A stretch of DNA of 64,000 nt, taken from contig CAKRRK010000004.1 in the NCBI GenBank assembly GCA_934395135.1, positions 40,494-104,493 on the forward strand. The letters are read 5' to 3'. This document shows positions 35,657 to 43,231 of this stretch, in pieces; position 1 is the first letter of the stretch, and every line of letters starts with the position of its first letter. Below the pieces are notes generated by a model that saw only the letters and a program-made list of their open reading frames with translations, had not been told where the DNA came from and ran no database searches. Source of the stretch: an uncultured Eubacteriales bacterium. Lineage in GTDB: Bacteria > Bacillota > Clostridia > Oscillospirales > Butyricicoccaceae. A program made the position numbers and the translations under genes.

Positions 35657-36067
35657 ATAAGCCGGGCGGAATTTGCCGCCATATGCGCACGGTTTGATGA
35701 ACGGGCAGCAAGCGGAGAAGAAAGTTTTACAGATATCGAGACGCATTGGGCAAAACAAGATATCATAAAGGCCAGTGAAAACGGCTGGATTTTAGGATAT
35801 CCGGATAAAACGTTTCGGCCCAATGCCTTTATAACCCGGGGCGAAGCGATGGCAATGGTTAACCGGGTATTAAACCGAAATCCGGAAAGCAAAGAAGATT
35901 TATGGAAGGAAATGAAGGAGTGGCCGGACAATCAGGAGATTGGCAAGTGGTATTATCTGGACGTTCAGGAAGCAACAAACAGTCATACTTATGAACGAAA
36001 AAACAATGCCAGAGAATACTGGACAACGATCGTCCCGTCGCCTGACTGGGCCGGCATGCAAGAATAG
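35657..36067 (+). pseudogene. 3' remnant of an SLH-domain surface protein gene
   Basis: The frame encodes the end of one SLH repeat ('ISRAEFAAICARFD'), a complete SLH repeat ('WAKQDIIKASENGWILGYPD' then 'FRPNAFITRGEAMAMVNRVL') and a normal SLH-protein ending ('YYLDVQEATNSHTYER', 'EYWTTIVPSPDW'). Upstream of 35657 the similarity stops abruptly and the same frame runs into the accA terminator and accA, so there is no signal peptide and no start with a ribosome site. It looks like the tail of a larger S-layer-type protein cut off at its 5' side. Confidence 0.7.
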
Positions 36068-36076
36068 ACAAACCAT

Positions 36077-36120
36077 AAAGCGGGCTGGGAAAAGAAATTT
36101 CTTTTCCCAGCCCGCTTTTA
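36077..36120. terminator. Bidirectional terminator
   Basis: AAAGCGGGCTGGGAAAAGAAA is followed directly by its complement, ending in TTTTA. It separates the SLH remnant from the converging DUF3048 gene. Confidence 0.9.
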
Positions 36121-36242
36121 TTTTGCGGCTTTTGACCAGACTGTGCTTCTGTTTCCCATTCTTTTTGACAAGATTTTCTTTAAAATTGCGATATGTAACA
36201 TGCACATAACTTTCAAGAATACTGCCGTTGCATTTCCAACAG

Positions 36243-37325
36243 CTATGAGAATGAAATTTCGGTATCGGTTTTTGCGACGCACACGAAGGTCTTGCCGGGG
36301 CAGACCGCAAGTTCGCTGCCGTCCATCTGGTAATACTTTATGGGGGCGTCATAGCGGTCTTTGCTCCAGGTGATAGGAACATATTTGCCTTCACAGCAAT
36401 AGTAACCGTCTCCGGTTCCGGTCGTCTGGATTTTCATCCAGCCATAGGAATCCCCGCCCCGCAGGCCGGTCTGCATCCGGGGAATAATAACATTTTGAAA
36501 GGCCAGCTGACAGTCATAGGCTTCGTCATAGTGTTCCTGTCCGTATTGCCAGCGAAAATACTGGCGGGTCTCCGGGTCATAGCGAAACTCTGCGGTGATA
36601 TAGTTGGAATGGGGGACGGTAACCACCGCGGCAGATTGTCCGCTTTTGGCGGAATGTTCCTCCGAAAAGGAATAGGCAGTCCCCCAGCTGCTGTTAGAAA
36701 GATCCCGGTTCAGTGTCTGCAGCGTCTCTTCAATGCGCTCCCCCGTGGTAAATACGCTGTGCTCATAGCCGGCGTTTTGAATGCGTGCTTTGTCCCGGTA
36801 ATACAGCGTGCCTTCGTAGCCGCCGCGGATGCCGTCCAAGGCAATTAATTCACCGGAGCGGGCGCGGATGGTATCGTATGCAATTTGGCTTGCACCAAAG
36901 TGCAGGTAAACCGCGTTATGAGACTGCGCCATATCAATGTAATACGAACGGGAGGATCGGACGGTTCCGATTTCCTCTACCGCCGAGGGATCCTGAAAAA
37001 TTGCCAGAAGCCGGGTGATGCCACCTTCTGCCTGCATCTCATAAAGGATATCCGCCTGCGAGATGCCCCGCTGCGGCAGCGCCTTTTTCAAATTGTTGAT
37101 CATAATGGCAACTGGTTTTCGGGCAGCGGCTTCTTCGGACAGCTCCTCTTCGAATATGCCGGTCAAGGGATTTAGTACGCCGGAAATTTCCGGCTCCGGC
37201 GCAGGCTCCGGCTGGACCGTCGGCGCGGGGTTCTCCGGCGCAACTGGGGCGGAGTCTTTGCCGCAGCCGCAGAACAATACGGCAGCGAGCAGCAGTGCGG
37301 AAAGAATGGCAGGATATGATTTCAT
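36243..37325 (-). CDS. DUF3048 domain lipoprotein
   Basis: About 360 residues. Lipoprotein signal with lipobox 'LFCGC' near Cys21, a Pro/Glu-rich linker (about 25-55), then the DUF3048 domain: 'NPLTGIFEEELSEEAAARKPVAIM' start region, 'RGISQADILYEMQAEGGITR' near 85 and 'IGTVRSSRSYYIDMAQ' near 120, ending with the C-terminal DUF3048_C part ('DQ..WSKDRYDAPIKYY' region). Anchored outside the membrane; function unknown, presumed envelope-related. ATG follows GGAGGACACC. Confidence 0.92.
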   Translation of the reverse strand: MKSYPAILSALLLAAVLFCGCGKDSAPVAPENPAPTVQPEPAPEPEISGVLNPLTGIFEEELSEEAAARKPVAIMINNLKKALPQRGISQADILYEMQAEGGITRLLAIFQDPSAVEEIGTVRSSRSYYIDMAQSHNAVYLHFGASQIAYDTIRARSGELIALDGIRGGYEGTLYYRDKARIQNAGYEHSVFTTGERIEETLQTLNRDLSNSSWGTAYSFSEEHSAKSGQSAAVVTVPHSNYITAEFRYDPETRQYFRWQYGQEHYDEAYDCQLAFQNVIIPRMQTGLRGGDSYGWMKIQTTGTGDGYYCCEGKYVPITWSKDRYDAPIKYYQMDGSELAVCPGKTFVCVAKTDTEISFS

Positions 37326-37585
37326 CAGGGTGTCCTCCGACTTTGGTATAGTATAATAAATTATTATAACAGGCAAAGAGAAAAATTGTCAATGTACACA
37401 AAAGAAGGCCCCTTTTACTCTTTGTGTTGATAGTGAAATCTTCGGTGATTTTATCAAAAGGCCCGTCCCAAATAACGGAACACCCAAACTCGTGACAATA
37501 TGGTATTATAAGATAGAAAAATTTTTGAAAAAAGATGTCAGATTTTCAACTGAAAGCTGTGTATATAGGTGAAAGGAGGATTTGT

Positions 37586-38143
37586 ATGAAGGATAATGAC
37601 ATTATCCAGTTATACTGGGACAGGAATGAACAAGCAATCCCCGCCACGGCGGATAAGTATGGTAACTACTGTGCTTCGATTGCCAGGAACATTCTGGGCA
37701 ACCATGAGGATGCAGAGGAATGTGTCAACGATACATACTGGAACGCATGGAACTCCATGCCACCGCACAGACCTAACAATCTTTCGGCATTTCTTGGCAA
37801 AATAACTCGAAACCTCTCATTTAATAAGTATAAATACACCACTGCCGAAAAGCGGCGCGCTGAAGTAACGTTCATTTTGGATGAACTTGCGGAATGTATC
37901 TCAGGTGATAACACAGTTGAACAGACTATGGAACATCAAGAACTGGTGAATGCCATCAACTCGTTCGCAAGAGGCCTTTCCCAAAAGAAGCGGAATATAT
38001 TTGTTCGTCGGTATTGGTATGCAGACGCGGTTTCGTCTATTGCAAAAGACTATGGAATGCTGCAAGGCAGCGTGTCAAAGATGCTTGAGCGAATCAGAAA
38101 AGAACTGGCCGTTTATTTAAGAGAAAGGGGCTTTGCAGTATGA
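37586..38143 (+). CDS. Sigma-70 family (ECF-like) RNA polymerase sigma factor
   Basis: 185 residues. Sigma region 2 at about 10-80 ('GNHEDAEECVNDTYWNAWNS') and region 4 at about 125-180 ('LSQKKRNIFVRRYWYADAVS', 'KDYGMLQGSVSKMLERI'). Start at MKDNDIIQLYW after GAAAGGAGG. The next gene overlaps by ATGA and encodes a single-pass membrane protein, the usual sigma/anti-sigma layout. Target genes are unknown; base composition here is slightly more AT-rich than the surroundings. Confidence 0.9.
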   Translation: MKDNDIIQLYWDRNEQAIPATADKYGNYCASIARNILGNHEDAEECVNDTYWNAWNSMPPHRPNNLSAFLGKITRNLSFNKYKYTTAEKRRAEVTFILDELAECISGDNTVEQTMEHQELVNAINSFARGLSQKKRNIFVRRYWYADAVSSIAKDYGMLQGSVSKMLERIRKELAVYLRERGFAV

Positions 38144-38697
38144 AGAAAGAGTATTTGTTTGAGGTCATCGGCGAGTTGGACGATGACATTGTGAAAGGAG
38201 CGAAACCACCTATGAAGGTCAAAAAGCAAACGATTTGGAAGTCCGTTGGTGCCATGGCCGCTTGCCTGTGCCTGGTTTTGGGAGGAACATTTCTGTTTAA
38301 GGAGCAATCAGTTGTACCTGAACCTGAATTTGTACAGGTTGTGACACCATTTATAGAGGTGGAAAGCGTTGAAGAAATGGAGCAGTACCTGGATTTCAAC
38401 ATCCCTGTGCTTGAACGCGGTGCAGAAACATATCTTGTCTGGGTTACGGATGGATATCCTGAAATGGCAGACATCCGGTACAGTGATGATATGGGATTTA
38501 GAATGAAGTACGGAAGTGGCGACATCAGCGGCATTCACGGGGGCACGCTGGAAAAAGAGGACACGGTGAACGGGATCTCGGTTGGATATTATACATACGA
38601 AACCACTCGGTATGCCCTGTGGGAGAAGGATGGATTTACCTACAGCCTAACCGGCGGTGAGAACCTGGAAGAAGGGGTTGCAGAACTGATGAAGTAG
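38140..38697 (+). CDS. Single-pass membrane protein, probable anti-sigma partner
   Basis: 185 residues. A cytosolic N-terminus (1-34; 'EYLFEVIGELDDDIVKGAKP'), one membrane helix (about 38-56; 'SVGAMAACLCLVLGGTFLF') and an external domain of about 125 residues with no motif I recognise. The ATGA overlap with the sigma gene and the topology suggest it holds the sigma factor and releases it on a signal. That role is inferred from layout only. Confidence 0.75.
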   Translation: MKKEYLFEVIGELDDDIVKGAKPPMKVKKQTIWKSVGAMAACLCLVLGGTFLFKEQSVVPEPEFVQVVTPFIEVESVEEMEQYLDFNIPVLERGAETYLVWVTDGYPEMADIRYSDDMGFRMKYGSGDISGIHGGTLEKEDTVNGISVGYYTYETTRYALWEKDGFTYSLTGGENLEEGVAELMK

Positions 38698-38748
38698 CGA
38701 TTTATTCTGGCATTTGATTCGTAATATGCAACAGCTCAATAAATCTCA

Positions 38749-38780
38749 GAGGCTCCCATCCATTGCGGTGAGAGCCTTTT
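38749..38780 (+). terminator. Weak terminator after the sigma/anti-sigma pair
   Basis: AGGCTC pairs with GAGCCT across a 16-base loop, followed by TTTT. The space 38698-39025 otherwise holds a second hairpin (CTCCCAACCG/CGGTTGGGAG at 38904-38928) and no gene. Confidence 0.5.
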
Positions 38781-39025
38781 CCTATGCTTAGAGTTCCGTC
38801 AAATCGACGAAGGGGTTGACAGATCGGCATATATCAACACAAAAGGTAAAAGGGACAAAAGAAGAGCGGCCTGCGCGATCGGCCTGCGGCATACAAAGAT
38901 AAACTCCCAACCGAAAAACGGTTGGGAGCATCCGAAAGGAATATCTATAATGAGGAGAAGAATGAACAAGTGAAGTAAAAATTCCATATATTGATAATAA
39001 AGCGATAGAAAAGGAGGGATTTTTT

Positions 39026-39328
39026 ATGCAGACTACAATTTACACTGTCCGTCCGGGCGATACTCTGTGGGACATCAGCCGCAAATTCGGCGTATCCATC
39101 GGTGATATTGCCAGAGATAACCGTATTACAAATCCAGACAGGATTTACAGCGGGCAGAGACTGATTATCACCAAGCCGCCGCTTTCCAATGTATATATGG
39201 TGCGGTTTGGAGATACGCTTACCAGCATTGCCAGAAAATTCAATACAACGGTACAGGAATTGGCGCGCATTAACAACATTCAAAATCCGGATATGATTTA
39301 CGACGGACAATTCATCAGAGTGCGATAA
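39026..39328 (+). CDS. Protein of two LysM domains
   Basis: 100 residues made of two LysM repeats: 'YTVRPGDTLWDISRKFGVS' (4-50) and 'YMVRFGDTLTSIARKFNTT' (55-99). No signal peptide, so it may act in the mother cell or spore cortex/coat like other small LysM proteins, or reach the wall by another route. AAAAGGAGG precedes the ATG at ideal spacing. Confidence 0.92.
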   Translation: MQTTIYTVRPGDTLWDISRKFGVSIGDIARDNRITNPDRIYSGQRLIITKPPLSNVYMVRFGDTLTSIARKFNTTVQELARINNIQNPDMIYDGQFIRVR

Positions 39329-39331
39329 CCC

Positions 39332-39362
39332 ATATCCCCTGCGGGAATACAGCAGGGGATAT
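39332..39362. terminator. Hairpin between LysM and M23 genes
   Basis: TATCCCCTGC pairs with GCAGGGGATA between two converging genes; likely a terminator though T-runs are short. Confidence 0.65.
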
Positions 39363-39369
39363 TAACATG

Positions 39370-40806
39370 TTAGTCAATATAGTTCCAGGGGTTTACATGG
39401 TCGTCAAACCGAGTGCCTTCCCGCACTTCAAAGTGGCAGTGAGGACCAGTGCTTCGGCCGGTGGAACCCACCTTGGCAATCACGGTGCCCTTGGCGATCA
39501 CGTCGCCTTCGCTGACGGTAAGGGCGGAATTGTGGGCATACAGAGTCTGCAGTCCGTTGCCATGGTCAAGAATCACACAGTTTCCATACGATCCCTTGCT
39601 GCCGGCAAAAATAACGGTGCCGTTGTCCGCCGCCACCACGTCGCTGCCGGTAGGGCCTGCAAAGTCTACGCCGGTATGAAATTCACCGCCGCGATAGCCA
39701 TAATCCGAGGTCACTTTGCCCGCGGCAAAGGGACGAATCATATCGCCGGTGCCAACGGTATAATCTATGGTGCCGACTTCCAGGATTTCGTTTTGGCCCT
39801 TTACCGTATAAACCGTATCCAATACATAGGTGTTGGTCAGTTCGCCGTTCACATAAATGTATTCCCGGGTGATATCCGCCTGCGCGTCGATACCTTCCTG
39901 GAGCACCTCCTGCTGGCTGATGGACCAGGTGTCATTCTCAATATAAGTGGTTTCAAAGGGGATAATTTCGTTATACGAAGTCACAGTGGAAGATACCTGC
40001 ACGCTGAGGCGGCATTTTGTTATCGGAATGATAAGTTCCGTTCCTTCGTCCAAAGAAATTACAGCCTCTCCGGTGTTGGGATCAGTATCCAGATCCGCAC
40101 CTTCCTCTTCCGGGAGCAGGGAAGGATTCCACTCCAGCAGACGGTCTTGTTGTGTGCCGAAGGACAAAGCTACGCTATGCAAGGTATCGCCCGCCGCCGC
40201 GGTATAGCGTTCTGTATCCGGATAAAACAGGGCGTCGTACAGCGCGTCTTCCGTCAAAACGGACTCCGAAGGCGCTTCTACCATATCCACAGACACGTCT
40301 TCCACAAAATCCACGGTCAAGGTGTCGTCCGTGACATCCGCATACCGGGCGGCGACACGGTCCAAAACGGCGTTTGCTTCAATTATGGTGCCGGTATAGC
40401 CCACAATTTCTCCATCAATAGAAAGCGCTGCAAGATTGGAAATTTCATCCACCGCGCCGGACAACACTTCCGTCACCTCTTCCGGCGCGGTATATGTGGT
40501 TTTTGGAACAATGACAAAAGAATACGAAATTTCCGGTGTATAGGAATAGTCGGTTCCCAGCACTTCGCTGGCATGCGCTTCCACCTGTTCCACCGCTTGC
40601 TGCAGGGCGGATTCCGAAGGAACATAAACAGATTCCTCACCGTTGACGGTGGCCTTTACGCCTACCCCGAATACATTGAAAGCGGTGATCAGAGAAACCG
40701 CGCAGACAAGGGTATAAGCTATGGTGCGTTTGGGAAGGACAACCCTCCCGTTTTCTGTTTTTACAAAGACCGCTTTTGCTTTGGCCAAAATTTTGTTTAA
40801 CTGCAT
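39370..40806 (-). CDS. M23 peptidoglycan endopeptidase with LysM and G5 domains
   Basis: 478 residues. Cytosolic N-terminus, one membrane helix (about 29-50), a long extracytoplasmic region, a LysM repeat ('YTAAAGDTLHSVALSFGT', about 205-250), a G5-type domain (about 285-355) and a C-terminal M23 domain. Zinc ligands: 'FHTGVDFAGP' (HxxxD, near 379) and 'GPHCHFEVRE' (HxH, near 458). It should cut peptide cross-bridges of the wall; spore cortex use is also possible. Promoter and a candidate WalR box lie upstream. Confidence 0.94.
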   Translation of the reverse strand: MQLNKILAKAKAVFVKTENGRVVLPKRTIAYTLVCAVSLITAFNVFGVGVKATVNGEESVYVPSESALQQAVEQVEAHASEVLGTDYSYTPEISYSFVIVPKTTYTAPEEVTEVLSGAVDEISNLAALSIDGEIVGYTGTIIEANAVLDRVAARYADVTDDTLTVDFVEDVSVDMVEAPSESVLTEDALYDALFYPDTERYTAAAGDTLHSVALSFGTQQDRLLEWNPSLLPEEEGADLDTDPNTGEAVISLDEGTELIIPITKCRLSVQVSSTVTSYNEIIPFETTYIENDTWSISQQEVLQEGIDAQADITREYIYVNGELTNTYVLDTVYTVKGQNEILEVGTIDYTVGTGDMIRPFAAGKVTSDYGYRGGEFHTGVDFAGPTGSDVVAADNGTVIFAGSKGSYGNCVILDHGNGLQTLYAHNSALTVSEGDVIAKGTVIAKVGSTGRSTGPHCHFEVREGTRFDDHVNPWNYID

Positions 40807-40880
40807 ACTGACAAATTCCTTGATGATGTAAGATGATAATTACAGTTTGATTTCAAAAATTACAAACCGGATTATAAACG

Positions 40881-40897
40881 GTTACAAATTGGTTACA
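40881..40897 (-). promoter_or_regulatory. Candidate WalR (YycF) binding site
   Basis: On the minus strand TGTAAC-CAATT-TGTAAC fits the WalR direct repeat (TGTWAH, 5 bases, TGTWAH). It covers the predicted transcription start of the M23 gene. A further TGTAAT half-site sits 22 bases (two helical turns) downstream. Confidence 0.55.
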
Positions 40898-40902
40898 AGA
40901 CA

Positions 40903-40931
40903 ATCATACCTGTATTATCCGCCAATGTCAA
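40903..40931 (-). promoter_or_regulatory. Promoter of the M23 peptidase gene
   Basis: TTGACA, 17 bases, TATGAT on the minus strand; consensus sigma-A, about 95 bases before the ATG. Confidence 0.75.
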
Positions 40932-41004
40932 GGAAAAAGTATTAAAACAATGTAAATAAAATGTGAAGAATGGACCTGAAACAGAAAAAAGGATGAGAAA
41001 ACGG

Positions 41005-41904
41005 TCAGTTTTTGTCGGATCCAAGATAGTCTTTTTGGAACAGCTCCCGGGATAGGGAAAATGGATCGCCGGAAATGCAGCGGTTAAGTTCTGCAACAAG
41101 AAGAAGTGCCTTTTTTACGGCGTCGTTTTGCAGCTCAAAATAGCTGTCGGTTCGGATGCTGCCGTCTGGATGCCGCCAGGGCGCATGCTGTAAGTTAGGA
41201 CAATCCTCCGGAAGGGGAGAAACAGGAGGAATCATCGCAGAAAAAAAGCCGGTTTGTCCCACAAGGGATTCAGCCAGCCGGAGGGGAAGCCTGCGCCGGT
41301 TTGCCGGGTCGTGCAGCATTCTTTGAATTCGCTGCATCCGCGAAAAGGCCGGACGGATATCCTTGGGTGCGGCCGGCACACCCAGCGCCGTCCGGCAGGC
41401 AAAGGTCAGCATGCCTGCAGCGGCGGGAACAAAACCGCTGTCTGACCGGAGCAATTTGTAAATGGGATAAATGTTTCGCGGACATCCGGTATAATGGGTG
41501 ATGATCCAGCCGTCCAGATCGCTTTCGCAAAGGCGGTGCGCATAGGAGGGAGTCAGACAATAGCGGGGAGAAAGCCGATCCGCTGTGACGGCTTCAATCA
41601 AAGGGTGCGCCGTGCTGTCCAGAGCATAATGGCATGCAAATCCAAAAAGATAGGCCAGCGCGGCGCTGGAGGCTTGTTCGCGGCAGGAAAAAACCAGTGC
41701 CTGGAATACCTCCGCGGCGGCTTCCCGGTGCATTCGGGTGCCGGGATTCGGGCGGCGCAGCGGATGGCAATAAAACAGCACGTCCGGTCCCTGGCAGCCG
41801 AAGAAAAAGGAATTTTTTTCCGGTTGAATAATAGATTGATAAGAAGGCGGCAGGAAGGATAAAACCTTTTCGCCAAAAAAACAATGTGCAGCGGCAGCCG
41901 GCAT
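41005..41904 (-). CDS. Zinc-dependent phospholipase C family protein
   Basis: About 299 residues. The family's histidine/aspartate pattern is visible: 'AAAAHCFFGEKV' at the start, 'FFFGCQGPDVLFYCHP' near 35, 'MHREAAAEVFQAL' near 60 and 'FACHYALDSTAHPLIEA' near 90. No signal peptide, so the natural substrate may not be extracellular lipid. ATG at 41904 follows GGAGG with 8-base spacing. Single gene. Confidence 0.85.
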   Translation of the reverse strand: MPAAAAHCFFGEKVLSFLPPSYQSIIQPEKNSFFFGCQGPDVLFYCHPLRRPNPGTRMHREAAAEVFQALVFSCREQASSAALAYLFGFACHYALDSTAHPLIEAVTADRLSPRYCLTPSYAHRLCESDLDGWIITHYTGCPRNIYPIYKLLRSDSGFVPAAAGMLTFACRTALGVPAAPKDIRPAFSRMQRIQRMLHDPANRRRLPLRLAESLVGQTGFFSAMIPPVSPLPEDCPNLQHAPWRHPDGSIRTDSYFELQNDAVKKALLLVAELNRCISGDPFSLSRELFQKDYLGSDKN

Positions 41905-42002
41905 GAAAAACACCTCCGATTCATATGAATTTTATTATACGGCTTTTTGTGAAAAATGTACATAACGGAAAATAAAATATTTGACGGATTTCAACAAAAA
42001 TA

Positions 42003-42031
42003 TTGGCGAATTTTGAAAAATAGTGTATAAT
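42003..42031 (+). promoter_or_regulatory. Promoter of ychF
   Basis: TTGGCG, 17 bases, TATAAT; 42 bases before the ychF ATG. Confidence 0.6.
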
Positions 42032-42072
42032 AAAAAGAACTGAACGTATATCCTTTGGAGGGTTTTTCATCG

Positions 42073-43161
42073 ATGAAACTTGGAATTGTAGGACTGCCGA
42101 ACGTCGGCAAAAGCACATTGTTTAACGCGATCACCAATGCGGGGGCGGAAAGCGCCAACTATCCGTTCTGCACCATAGATCCAAACGTCGGTATGGTGGC
42201 TGTGCCGGACAAACGCCTGGAGGTTTTGACGGAACTTTACCATGCCAAAAAAACCATTCCTGCCTCTGTGGAATTTGTAGATATTGCGGGACTGGTCAAG
42301 GGGGCCTCCAAAGGCGAGGGGCTTGGCAACAAATTTTTGTCCCACATCCGGGAAGTGGACGCTGTGGTCCATGTGGTGCGTTGTTTTGAAGACGAAAATA
42401 TTATCCATGTGGAAGGTAGTGTGGATCCTGCCCGGGACATAGAAACCATCAATCTGGAATTAATTCTGGCGGATTTGGAATTGCTTGACCGCAGAATAGA
42501 CCGCACCAAAAAAATGCTGAAAGGCGACAAAAAATATCAGCTGGAACTGGATGTGCTGGAGGGTTTGAAAACCTATCTGGAAGAGGGGAAAAATGCCAGA
42601 ACCTATCCGGACTATGCGGAGTATGAGGAATATATCGACTCCATCGGCCTGCTGTCGGCAAAGCCGGTGATTTATGCAGCGAATATGGACGAAAGCGGTT
42701 TCAGCGAAGGCTCTTCCCCCCGGTTTGAGGCGGTAAAGCGCATTGCAGAGGCGGAGCACTGCCAGGTGCTGCCGATCTGCGCCAAACTGGAGGAGGACAT
42801 CGCCGGCATGACGCCGGAGGAAAAAGAGATGTTCCTTTCGGATCTGGGGCTGACGGAATCCGGCCTGGACCGGTTGATTCGCGTGTGTTACGATCTTTTG
42901 GGACTGATGAGTTACTTAACAGCAGGGGAACCGGAAGTCCGGGCCTGGACCATAAAGAAGGGCACCAAAGCACCCCAGGCCGCGGGGAAAATTCATACGG
43001 ATTTTGAGCGGGGCTTTATTCGGGCCGAAGTGATAACCTACGACCAGCTCGTAGCATGCGGCAGCCTTGCAAATGCCAGGGAAAAAGGCCTGGTCCGCTC
43101 GGAAGGAAAAGAGTATGTGATGCAGGACGGCGACGTCGTTCTGTTCCGATTTAATGTGTAA
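42073..43161 (+). CDS. ychF: Redox-regulated ATPase YchF (Ola1 family)
   Basis: 362 residues, standard. A TRAFAC GTPase-fold protein that prefers ATP. P-loop '[14 protein letters not shown]' near 7-20, switch region '[20 protein letters not shown]' near 72, and the C-terminal TGS-like domain with '[19 protein letters not shown]'. Associated with ribosomes and stress responses. Start [10 protein letters not shown] is preceded by TTTGGAGGG. Confidence 0.96.
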   Translation: MKLGIVGLPNVGKSTLFNAITNAGAESANYPFCTIDPNVGMVAVPDKRLEVLTELYHAKKTIPASVEFVDIAGLVKGASKGEGLGNKFLSHIREVDAVVHVVRCFEDENIIHVEGSVDPARDIETINLELILADLELLDRRIDRTKKMLKGDKKYQLELDVLEGLKTYLEEGKNARTYPDYAEYEEYIDSIGLLSAKPVIYAANMDESGFSEGSSPRFEAVKRIAEAEHCQVLPICAKLEEDIAGMTPEEKEMFLSDLGLTESGLDRLIRVCYDLLGLMSYLTAGEPEVRAWTIKKGTKAPQAAGKIHTDFERGFIRAEVITYDQLVACGSLANAREKGLVRSEGKEYVMQDGDVVLFRFNV

Positions 43162-43231
43162 ACGCGTGCCATGCAGGGATAACAAGGGATAACAGAGGAA
43201 CTGCGAGGAGAACAAAGAGAAGGGGATTATT

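Noticed and set aside
39367..40800. A 477-codon plus-strand open frame
   Set aside because: It is the antisense shadow of the M23 peptidase gene, which has domains, promoter and ribosome site on the other strand.
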